Of a stretch of 38,268 nt of DNA, positions 8,698 to 15,999 are shown piece by piece. The stretch is from an uncultured Desulfobacterium sp. (GTDB lineage Bacteria; Desulfobacterota; Desulfobacteria; Desulfobacterales; Desulfobacteraceae). The DNA is taken from NCBI GenBank assembly GCA_937124525.1, contig CAKZLA010000577.1, positions 1-38,268 on the forward strand, given 5' to 3'. Every line of letters starts with the position of its first letter. Positions within the stretch are counted from its first letter, which is position 1. A program made the position numbers and the translations under genes. The notes under the pieces were generated by a model, which worked only from the letters and a program-made list of their open reading frames with translations, was not told the origin of the DNA and did no database searches.

Positions 8698-9811
8698 AAT
8701 CATCATTGCCGGTGGTAAAACCGGGGGCCATCTTTTTCCGGGTATTGCCACGGCCCAGGCCCTTGGGGACAGATTTGAAATCTGTCCCCTAAGCACGGTT
8801 GAAATTCTCTTTGTGGGCACCAACACCCCCTTTGAGAAACAGACCCTTGCCACCTATGGCTTTAACCATGTGGCCATCTCCTCCAGGGGGATTAAAGGAA
8901 AAGGGCCATGGGAAAAACTCTCTGCCCTGGCCCGGATTCCTTTTTCTATTTTCCAGGCGGCCCGGATCATTGCCTCCTTTAAACCGGATCTGGTATTGGG
9001 GGTGGGGGGATATTCATCGGGCCCGGTACTCATGGCTGCCAGGCTTCTTGGAAAAATCACAGCCATCCAGGAACAAAATGCCATCCCCGGCATCACCAAC
9101 CGCATATTGTCACTGATTGTTCATAAAATTTTCATCTCTTTTAAAGAGACAAAGGGATTCCCCCCCGGGGCTAATACCATCCACACGGGCAACCCCATCC
9201 GAAGGGCAGGTCACCCCCTTAAAGCCCCCCAGCCCCATGAAATGCAGGGAGCCTCTTTTGCCAAAAACAGTTTTATCCTTCTTATCACCGGGGGAAGCCA
9301 GGGTGCCACCAGTATTAACAAAGCGGTTGTGGCGGCCATGGAAATGCTCGGCAACCCATCTGCGTACACAGTTATTCACCAAACCGGCAGGGGTGACCAG
9401 GAGTGGGTGGCCCATCGGTACAAAAAGATGCATCTCAACGCAACGGCCCGGACATTTTTCCATGATATGCCAGGACTGCAGAAAATGGCGGATCTCATCA
9501 TCTGTAGAGCCGGGGCTGGTACCTTGTCGGAAATCACCGCCCTTGGCAAACCTGCCATTCTGGTGCCCTACCCCCATGCCGCCGATGATCACCAGCGTTA
9601 CAATGCCATGGCCTTGGCACAACGGGGCGCTGCAATGATGATCCTGGACCATGAACTCAACGGGAAATTGCTTGGGGAGTGCATTGAACAACTGAGAAAA
9701 CATCCTGAAGAACTGAAAAAAATGGCCCAAAAAGCAAAAAATTTTGGCATGCCCCTTGCCCGGGACACCGTGGCCCGGGAAATTATCCACCTTATTTCAA
9801 AGAACAGGTAA
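8681..9811 (+). CDS. murG: UDP-GlcNAc:undecaprenyl-PP-MurNAc-pentapeptide GlcNAc transferase MurG
   Basis: MurG converts lipid I to lipid II on the cytoplasmic face of the membrane. I place the start at TTG 8681, which gives MSRPIKIIIAGGKTGGHLFPG, the canonical glycine-rich N-terminus of MurG (Lys at the third Gly of GGGTGGH); longer readings add residues foreign to the family. AAAAGGA lies just upstream and the start overlaps ftsW by 17 bp. Further signatures are GVGGYSSGP, EQNAIPGITNR, TGGSQGA and the donor-binding CRAGAGTLSE...ALGKPAILVPYP. The 376-residue length is slightly above the family norm because residues 29-36 (GDRFEICP) are encoded by an inserted 25-bp palindrome (8765-8789), in a loop between the first helix and the next strand. 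Confidence 0.95.
   Translation: MSRPIKIIIAGGKTGGHLFPGIATAQALGDRFEICPLSTVEILFVGTNTPFEKQTLATYGFNHVAISSRGIKGKGPWEKLSALARIPFSIFQAARIIASFKPDLVLGVGGYSSGPVLMAARLLGKITAIQEQNAIPGITNRILSLIVHKIFISFKETKGFPPGANTIHTGNPIRRAGHPLKAPQPHEMQGASFAKNSFILLITGGSQGATSINKAVVAAMEMLGNPSAYTVIHQTGRGDQEWVAHRYKKMHLNATARTFFHDMPGLQKMADLIICRAGAGTLSEITALGKPAILVPYPHAADDHQRYNAMALAQRGAAMMILDHELNGKLLGECIEQLRKHPEELKKMAQKAKNFGMPLARDTVAREIIHLISKNR
8765..8789. repeat. REP-like 25-bp perfect palindrome inside murG
   Basis: GGGGACAGATTT, one G, then the exact reverse complement AAATCTGTCCCC: 12-bp arms around a 1-base centre. It is read in frame as GDRFEICP in MurG. A copy differing at only 2 of 25 positions lies at 11246-11270 in murB, and a half-site (GGGGACAGA) at 21494-21502. 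The dispersed, near-identical copies point to a repeated palindromic element rather than a murG-specific motif. Confidence 0.75.
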
Positions 9812-9816
9812 GATTC

Positions 9817-11193
9817 ATGTACCAGAAAAACTATCATATTCATTTTGTGGGCATTGGCGGCATCGGCATGAGTGGCATTGCAGAGCTTCTCCTGGGCCTT
9901 GGGTACCGGGTGTCCGGCTCCGACCTGAGTACCTCTGGAATTACCCGCCGTTTACAGGAGCTGGGGGCCACCATCCACACCGGGCACCACCAGGATCAAA
10001 TCCAGGGGGCCAGCGTCATTGTCACCTCCACGGCCATTTCTTTGGATAACCCCGAAGTAGCAGCAGCCCGGGAACAGGGAATCCCCATTATTCCCCGGGC
10101 TGAAATGCTGGCAGAACTCATGCGCATCAAATATGCCATTGCCATCTCCGGGGCCCACGGCAAGACCTCCACCACCTCCATGGTAGCCCATATTCTGGAC
10201 CGGGCAGGTCTCGATCCCACGGTGGTCATTGGGGGACTGTTAAAACATCTCAATACCAATGCCCTGCAAGGTAAAGGCGACTATATTGTTGCCGAGGCAG
10301 ATGAGAGTGACGGGTCATTCCTTAAATACACCCCGGCCATTGCGGCTGTCACCAACATTGACCTTGAACATCTGGATTATTACACCGGCATTGAAGATAT
10401 CAAATCAAAATTTAAACAGTTCATCAATTCAGTGCCCTTTTACGGGCTGGCCGTTGTCTGCCTGGACAACGAGCACATCCAGGACATGCTGCCGGACATC
10501 AGGGTGAGATACACCACCTTCGGGCTGACAGCCCAAGCCGACCTCAGAGCCCAGGACATTGAATTTGACGGAATAAAATCCCTTTTTATGGTGGTGCACC
10601 AGGGCACCTTTCTTGGCCGCATCCGGCTGAATCTTTCCGGCAGACACAATATTTCCAATGCCCTGGCCGCCATTGCCATTGCCCTGGAGCTGAACATCTC
10701 ATTTTCCACCATAAAAGCCGCATTGGAAGACATTGACGGGGTCAAGCGACGTCTGGAAATCAAGGGAGATACAAAGGGTATTCTGGTGATGGACGATTAT
10801 GGCCACCATCCCACGGAGATCAAAGCCACCCTAAAAGCTATCCGGGAAAGCCGACCGGGCAGACGGGTGGTGGTAATTTTTCAACCCCACCGCTATTCCA
10901 GGACCCATGCCCTGCTTGATGCATTCACCAGAGCCTTTTACCAGTCCGATATCTTAATCGTCCTGCCCATTTATGCGGCCAGTGAAACACCCATAAAAGG
11001 GGTCAGCTCCCAGACCCTGTGCCAAGGCATTAAGTCCCACGGCCATAAAAAGGTCCATTACGTGGAAAGCGTTGATAAGTGTCTGACCATGCTCGTAGAC
11101 ACCGTGGCACCCAATGATCTGGTTCTCACCCTGGGGGCAGGAGATGTGTATCGTCTGGGGGAAACCTTTGTACAAAACTTGGGGGAGCAATAA
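9817..11193 (+). CDS. murC: UDP-MurNAc:L-alanine ligase MurC
   Basis: MurC adds L-alanine to UDP-MurNAc with ATP, the first peptide step of peptidoglycan precursor synthesis. The 458-residue product has the N-terminal UDP-binding GIGGIGMSG at residues 12-20, the ATP loop GAHGKTS at 112-118, EADESDGSFL, NIDLEHLDYY, and the C-terminal DDYGHHPTEI and FQPHRYSRT stretches that identify MurC. The ATG at 9817 is five bases after the murG stop, with AGGTAAG upstream overlapping the murG end. murB starts two bases after its stop. Confidence 0.97.
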   Translation: MYQKNYHIHFVGIGGIGMSGIAELLLGLGYRVSGSDLSTSGITRRLQELGATIHTGHHQDQIQGASVIVTSTAISLDNPEVAAAREQGIPIIPRAEMLAELMRIKYAIAISGAHGKTSTTSMVAHILDRAGLDPTVVIGGLLKHLNTNALQGKGDYIVAEADESDGSFLKYTPAIAAVTNIDLEHLDYYTGIEDIKSKFKQFINSVPFYGLAVVCLDNEHIQDMLPDIRVRYTTFGLTAQADLRAQDIEFDGIKSLFMVVHQGTFLGRIRLNLSGRHNISNALAAIAIALELNISFSTIKAALEDIDGVKRRLEIKGDTKGILVMDDYGHHPTEIKATLKAIRESRPGRRVVVIFQPHRYSRTHALLDAFTRAFYQSDILIVLPIYAASETPIKGVSSQTLCQGIKSHGHKKVHYVESVDKCLTMLVDTVAPNDLVLTLGAGDVYRLGETFVQNLGEQ

Positions 11194-11195
11194 AA

Positions 11196-12236
11196 ATGAT
11201 TCCCTCCCCTTTTACCGGGCTGTCCCGGGAATCCACCCCCTGCGAGGGGACAAATTTCAAATCTGTCCCCCCCAGGAGCATCCCCGGACCATCCACCCAT
11301 GGAGAGTCCATGACCCTGACCGCGGATACATTGGCAGAACTGGGCATCAAACAGAATGAATCCATGAAAAAGCACACCTCCTTTAAGGTGGGGGGACCGG
11401 CAGATCTGTTTGCCAGGCCCGGGTCCATTGACACCCTTAAAAAAATACTGGGCATGGCAAAGGCCCATGAACTACCCCTGACCATCATGGGCAGTGGCAC
11501 CAACCTGCTGGTAAAGGACAAGGGCATCCGCGGCATTGTCATCTCCATGACCCACCTGAAATACCCCACAATCATAACCCCATTACAACAAGGGAAATAC
11601 CGGGTCCAGGCCTCTGCCGGCACCATCCTTGCCAGCCTGTATCGGGAAACCATGATCCAGGGTATCGGAGGCATTGGCTTTGCCGCCGGAATTCCCGGAA
11701 CCGTGGGGGGGGCCGTGATGATGAACGCAGGAACCAGTGGGGGGACCATGTCCGATGTGATGGAATCCATTGACATCCTGGACAGCCATAAAGGCATCAT
11801 CACCCTGCCCAGATCCGCTTTACAATTCACCCACAGGAGTCTGGCTTTCAACCCGTCATTCCCACAAAGACAGCGATCTGTTCTTGTGGGTGCCACCTTG
11901 ATTATGTCACATCAGGATAAAAAAGAGATCAAGGCCCAATGGCAGACCCTTATAGAACAAAGAAAAAAGAATCAACCCACCAAGGGTGCCGGTGCTGGCT
12001 GCTTTTTTAAAAATCCCCTCCAGGGGAAATCCGCAGGGGAGCTCATTGACCGGGCCGGATTAAAAGGATTCAAAATCGGCAATGCCATGGTTTCCTCAAA
12101 ACATGCCAATTTCATTCTGAATGCAGGACAGGCAACAGCCCAGGAGATTATGGATCTAAAACATCTCATTGAAAAAGAGGTATACAACCGTTTTGGCATC
12201 CGCCTGGAAAATGAGGTGAAAATTGAAGGCGAATAA
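11196..12236 (+). CDS. murB: UDP-N-acetylenolpyruvoylglucosamine reductase MurB
   Basis: MurB is the FAD/NADPH enzyme that reduces UDP-GlcNAc-enolpyruvate to UDP-MurNAc. Family motifs are HTSFKVGGPADLF, MGSGTNLLVKD, GIPGTVGGAVMMNAG, GAGCFFKNP and the C-terminal FGIRLENEVKIEGE. In GAGCFFKNP a Cys (residue 269) occupies the usual position of the proton-donating Ser; Ser-to-Cys variation is known in MurB. The 346-residue reading has ~38 extra N-terminal residues, of which 18-25 (GTNFKSVP) are encoded by a REP-like palindrome. ATG 11196 has a GGGGGAG site and sits 2 bp after murC. A second good start, ATG 11310 with GGAGAG five bases upstream, would give a normal-length 308-residue protein and exclude the palindrome. 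Function is certain; the start is uncertain. Confidence 0.94.
   Translation: MIPSPFTGLSRESTPCEGTNFKSVPPRSIPGPSTHGESMTLTADTLAELGIKQNESMKKHTSFKVGGPADLFARPGSIDTLKKILGMAKAHELPLTIMGSGTNLLVKDKGIRGIVISMTHLKYPTIITPLQQGKYRVQASAGTILASLYRETMIQGIGGIGFAAGIPGTVGGAVMMNAGTSGGTMSDVMESIDILDSHKGIITLPRSALQFTHRSLAFNPSFPQRQRSVLVGATLIMSHQDKKEIKAQWQTLIEQRKKNQPTKGAGAGCFFKNPLQGKSAGELIDRAGLKGFKIGNAMVSSKHANFILNAGQATAQEIMDLKHLIEKEVYNRFGIRLENEVKIEGE
11246..11270. repeat. REP-like 25-bp palindrome near the 5' end of murB
   Basis: Arms GGGGACAAATTT and AAATCTGTCCCC around a central C, with one mismatch between the arms. It matches the murG copy at 23 of 25 positions. In the long murB reading it encodes GTNFKSVP, a different frame from the one used in murG. 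It lies between two candidate murB start codons and could fold in the mRNA. Confidence 0.72.
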
Positions 12237-13104
12237 AAAAATAAAAAAATACCCCCCTTCCACCACGTCAATGTTACTGGGTTTTGACTTCATGGAAACA
12301 CTTGATCTGGCGCTTAAATTTATATTCACCATTGTATTGATAATGCTCACCGGCCTGTTTTTTATTTTTATCCATGATTATGTAACCCAGAGCACCTATT
12401 TTTCCATCAACGAAATTTCCATCCATGGATTAACCCAATTAACAAAAAGCCAAACGCTGACCCAGGCAGGCCTGAAACCCGGAGACACTCTTTTAAACAT
12501 CAATGCATTTAAGATTAAAAAAAAATTAATGGCCCACCCCTGGATAAAAGCAGCCAAAATCAAACGGAAACCACCCCATACCCTTGAAATTTTCATCCAG
12601 GAGGAGGTGCCCCTGGCCCGGGTGGAAATAAAAAACAAGCCACCACTGCTCATCAACACCCAGGGGGTTCCCTTTGCTCCCTATCCCCTGGAAACTATTG
12701 ATCTTAAGATGAAGTTGCCCCTTATCAAGGGATTTGTCCTTGAAAAAAAAAAAGACCGATGGGGGTTCCATGGAACCCTTTATCAAAAGGTGCTGGGATT
12801 GCTAAAAGATGATCCCGCTCTTCCCATTACATCTATAACCTCCGACATTGCCACTGGCATCGCCGTTGACATCTATTTTTTTCCCAAGGATCACTCCGGG
12901 CAATCCGTTGAAACACCCATCACCCTGAAGTTGGGTTTTTCACAATTTAAGTCTAAATTTGAAACTGCCGGAAAAATATTTCAATATCTCCAGCAACAGG
13001 CCATGGGGAAAAACATTGCTGCCATGGATCTGTTCAACCCGGAGCGGGTCATTGTCACCCCTGGCAGCCACACCCCCGGTGCAGATACACAACAAGGAGC
13101 TTAA
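12223..13104 (+). CDS. ftsQ: Cell division protein FtsQ (POTRA domain)
   Basis: FtsQ is a bitopic divisome protein linking early and late division proteins in the periplasm. The 293-residue product has a basic cytoplasmic tail of ~28 residues, one hydrophobic segment (roughly residues 29-51), a POTRA-type domain (FSINEISIHGLTQLTK... to ...HPWIKAAKIKRKPPHTLEIFIQEEVPLA) and a beta-domain containing LLINTQGVPFA. The start is TTG 12223, overlapping the murB end by 14 bp with GAGGTG just upstream; an ATG at 12271 would remove most of the basic tail. FtsQ is poorly conserved, so position between murB and ftsA plus the TM-POTRA layout carries the call. Confidence 0.9.
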   Translation: MKANKKIKKYPPSTTSMLLGFDFMETLDLALKFIFTIVLIMLTGLFFIFIHDYVTQSTYFSINEISIHGLTQLTKSQTLTQAGLKPGDTLLNINAFKIKKKLMAHPWIKAAKIKRKPPHTLEIFIQEEVPLARVEIKNKPPLLINTQGVPFAPYPLETIDLKMKLPLIKGFVLEKKKDRWGFHGTLYQKVLGLLKDDPALPITSITSDIATGIAVDIYFFPKDHSGQSVETPITLKLGFSQFKSKFETAGKIFQYLQQQAMGKNIAAMDLFNPERVIVTPGSHTPGADTQQGA

Positions 13105-13105
13105 A

Positions 13106-14332
13106 TTGCAGGAAAAAGAGAGAATCATCGTAGGGCTGGACATTGGTACCACCAAAGTATGTGCCGTTGTGGGAGAAGTGGTGGGCCGGGAAATCAACAT
13201 CATCGGCATGGGTAAAAGCCCCTCCAGCGGCATGCGTAAAGGCGCTGTTGTGAATATTGAATCCACGGTGGAATCCATCCGCCATGCCGTGGATGAAGCG
13301 TCCATCATGGCAGAATGTGAAATCAGCTCGGTGTATGTGGGCATTGCCGGGGGCCACATTAAAGGCTTTAACAGCCATGGCATCACCGCTATAAAAGGTG
13401 AAGAAATCACTCCGGGTGATGAGGCCCGGGTGATTGAGGCTGCCAGTGCCATTGCCGCAAAACCGGGCAGGAAAACCATCCACATCATTCCCCAGGAATT
13501 TATTGTGGATGAGCAAGAAGCCATTCAAAACCCCCGGGGCATGACCGGAGTCCGCCTGGAGGCAAAAATTCACATTGTCACCGGAGCTGTTTCCTCGGTG
13601 GGAAACATTGTAAAATGCTGCAACAAGGCCGGGCTTGTCGTCAGTGATATTGTGCTGGAATCCATGGCCTCGGGGGAAGCTGTTCTCTCCCCGGAAGAAA
13701 AAGAGCTGGGATGCACCTTGGTGGACATGGGTGGAGGCACCACCAACCTTGCCATATTCAAAGGAAATAACATCAAATACACCTTTGAATTGCCCCTGGG
13801 AGGACAGACCTTAACCAATGATATCTCCATTGGCCTACGAACGCCTTCCAATGAGGCAGAGCACATTAAAATCAACCATGGTACCTGTCTCCGGGAAAAA
13901 ATCAAAAAAGGCGAAAATATTAATGTTTCCGGTATGGGGGGACGGGAACCGAAAAAACTTTCCAGGGATATTGTGGTGGATATCATCGAGCCCCGCATGG
14001 ATGAGATGGCCACCATTCTCAAAAACGCAATCCACAGCAACGGCCTTGAAAATGCCTTTCCGTCGGGTATTGTGCTCACCGGGGGAACGGCCCTTCTCAA
14101 CGGTATTGAAGAGATCATTGAATCGGTATTCAATGTGCCGGTGCGCATGGGTACCCCTTCAAACATAGGTGGACTCAAAGAGGTGGTGAACAGCCCCGTA
14201 TTTGCCACAGGGGTGGGGCTGGTTATTTACGGTAGCAAAAACAGCAGTAATAAAGATATGGGCAAACTCAAAAAAACAGGAATCTCAAACTTCATGGCAA
14301 GGATAATACAATGGTTCAAAGGCATTGTTTAA
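13106..14332 (+). CDS. ftsA: Cell division protein FtsA (actin-like Z-ring anchor)
   Basis: FtsA is an actin-family ATPase that tethers FtsZ filaments to the membrane and recruits later division proteins. I place the start at TTG 13106, one base after the ftsQ stop and six bases after AAGGAG (13094-13099), giving MKLQEKERIIVGLDIGTTKVCAVVGE. An ATG-initiated longer reading from 12959 would lie mostly inside ftsQ. Visible features are the phosphate-1 loop LDIGTTK, VDMGGGTTNLA (phosphate 2), the adenosine motif VLTGGTALLNG, and a C-terminal amphipathic helix (NFMARIIQWFKGIV) that matches the FtsA membrane-targeting sequence. The 408-residue length is typical. Confidence 0.96.
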   Translation: MQEKERIIVGLDIGTTKVCAVVGEVVGREINIIGMGKSPSSGMRKGAVVNIESTVESIRHAVDEASIMAECEISSVYVGIAGGHIKGFNSHGITAIKGEEITPGDEARVIEAASAIAAKPGRKTIHIIPQEFIVDEQEAIQNPRGMTGVRLEAKIHIVTGAVSSVGNIVKCCNKAGLVVSDIVLESMASGEAVLSPEEKELGCTLVDMGGGTTNLAIFKGNNIKYTFELPLGGQTLTNDISIGLRTPSNEAEHIKINHGTCLREKIKKGENINVSGMGGREPKKLSRDIVVDIIEPRMDEMATILKNAIHSNGLENAFPSGIVLTGGTALLNGIEEIIESVFNVPVRMGTPSNIGGLKEVVNSPVFATGVGLVIYGSKNSSNKDMGKLKKTGISNFMARIIQWFKGIV

Positions 14333-14745
14333 ATAGAATGAGGCTTGGTTCTTGTATTGGTCAATTCACCGGTATAATCAAGTGTGCGGGATTTTGCTAT
14401 AATCGTAGGGGGCTAACTTCCCATGGGCTTACTAAGCAATATCCTGACACAGTCGTAATATCAACCTATGCAGGATAAACACAATCAAAATAACCAAAAA
14501 GAATCAATACTTTATGCTCAAATTCTTGCACAGATATTGTTTATTTTTTAATATGTGCGTTATGGGCTTCACTCTTTAATATTTGAAAAACATGTTGTGA
14601 ACTTATTGAACAAGGTTGGGACAATATTTAGAACAAATGTTGTCAAAAATTGGTTCAACGGACAAAAACATCAATGGGTCTATGCCGGAGTCCTGTCTGG
14701 ATTCAGGCGTTACACAGTACATAAAGTAAACAGGGGGGGGGGATT
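14333..14745 (+). promoter_or_regulatory. 413-bp ftsA-ftsZ intergenic region with several candidate promoters
   Basis: No convincing gene is present. Sigma70-like elements are TTGCAC (14526-14531), a 17-base spacer and TAATAT (14549-14554); an extended -10 TGCTATAAT at 14395-14403; and TATAAT at 14383-14388 with a weaker -35. The region is AT-rich compared with the flanking genes. It ends in a run of ten G (14733-14742) that serves as, or overlaps, the ftsZ ribosome-binding site. This suggests ftsZ has its own transcription in addition to read-through. Confidence 0.5.
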
Positions 14746-15999
14746 ATGAGCTTTTCTTATGTGGAAACAAGAGACAATGCAAACATTAAGGTCATAGGAA
14801 TAGGGGGAGCCGGGGGAAATGCAGTTAATAACATGATAGAATCTAACCTTTCAGGGGTGCAGTTCATTGTTGCCAACACTGATGTACAGGCCCTGAACAT
14901 CTCCAAAGCAGATTATAAAATTCAGCTGGGGGTAGAGTTGACCAAAGGGCGGGGAGCCGGTGCCAACCCCCAGAAAGGGAAAGACGCGGCCTTGGAAAAT
15001 GTGGATGATATCAGGGAAGCACTCCAGGGCAGTGATATGGTTTTTATCACCACTGGACTGGGGGGCGGCACCGGTACGGGGGCCGCACCTGTGGTGGCGG
15101 AAATCTGCAAGGACCTCGGGATATTAACCGTGGCTGTGGTGTCAAAACCCTTTGCCTTTGAAGGAAAATCCAGAATAAAAAAAGCCGAGGCTGGCCTTTC
15201 AGAGTTAAGGGGCATTACCGACACCCTCATCACCATCCCCAATGATCGGCTCCGAGGACTTGCCGCCAAGGGAGAGCGCATGGTGGACATGCTTATCAAG
15301 GCAGATGAAATTCTTAACCATTCGGTGAAGGGAATCAGTGATCTGATCATGGTGCCGGGACTTGTTAATCTTGATTTTTCCGATGTGGAGACCACCATGT
15401 CCCAGTCGGGGATGGCGCTCATGGGTATTGGCATCTCCTCTGGAGAAAATCGGGCCATGGAAGCTGCGGAACGTGCCATTTCCCACCCCCTCCTGGAAGA
15501 TATTTCCATATCCGGTGCCCGGGGGGTTCTGTTAAACATCACCTCCAGTAGTGATATCACCATGGAAGAGATGATCATCGCATCGGACCGCATCCATGAA
15601 GAGGTGGGGGACGACGCAGATATCATTTGGGGCCAGACCATTGATGAAAGTCTGGGGGAAGAGCTCAGAATCACCGTTATCGCCACCGGCATCGGCCAGG
15701 AGGAAGCCCCTCCTGTTGCCCAAATAAACCACCTGCGCAGTGCAACGGATTCAACGGTTAAAACCACCACCCGTTCCGCCACCATTGTCCGGGGAACGGT
15801 GCGATCCATCACCGATGATGATGAAGAAAAAGAGTGGCAACATGATGTAAGTCCTGTGGTTGTAAGCCGTCAGAAGGTATCCAATGACGATGGCAGAAAT
15901 CACCATGAAAACGCCCCTCTTTCACCTAACTACCCGAATATTGACATTGACCAGGATAACCTGGACATTCCAACCTTCCTGCGCAGACCCCGGGACTGA
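14746..15999 (+). CDS. ftsZ: Cell division GTPase FtsZ
   Basis: FtsZ is the tubulin-like GTPase that polymerises into the Z-ring. The 417-residue product has the N-terminal GIGGAGGNAVNNM, the tubulin signature GGGTGTGA (from residue 106), the T7-loop region NLDFSDVETTM, and a linker from about residue 318 leading to the C-terminal peptide LDIPTFLRR that binds FtsA and other partners. The ATG at 14746 follows an unusual G10 tract three bases upstream. The stop shares a base with the next start (TGATG, 15997-16001), so the following radical SAM gene is translationally coupled to ftsZ. Confidence 0.98.
   Translation: MSFSYVETRDNANIKVIGIGGAGGNAVNNMIESNLSGVQFIVANTDVQALNISKADYKIQLGVELTKGRGAGANPQKGKDAALENVDDIREALQGSDMVFITTGLGGGTGTGAAPVVAEICKDLGILTVAVVSKPFAFEGKSRIKKAEAGLSELRGITDTLITIPNDRLRGLAAKGERMVDMLIKADEILNHSVKGISDLIMVPGLVNLDFSDVETTMSQSGMALMGIGISSGENRAMEAAERAISHPLLEDISISGARGVLLNITSSSDITMEEMIIASDRIHEEVGDDADIIWGQTIDESLGEELRITVIATGIGQEEAPPVAQINHLRSATDSTVKTTTRSATIVRGTVRSITDDDEEKEWQHDVSPVVVSRQKVSNDDGRNHHENAPLSPNYPNIDIDQDNLDIPTFLRRPRD

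Noticed and set aside
14555..14749. 64-codon frame in the ftsA-ftsZ gap
   Set aside because: It has no ribosome site, no recognisable features, ends in the G-run, and runs over the ftsZ start; the region is better read as promoter DNA.
14922..15812. 296-codon open frame on the minus strand across ftsZ
   Set aside because: Antisense to highly conserved ftsZ, with composition typical of a shadow frame and no ribosome site.
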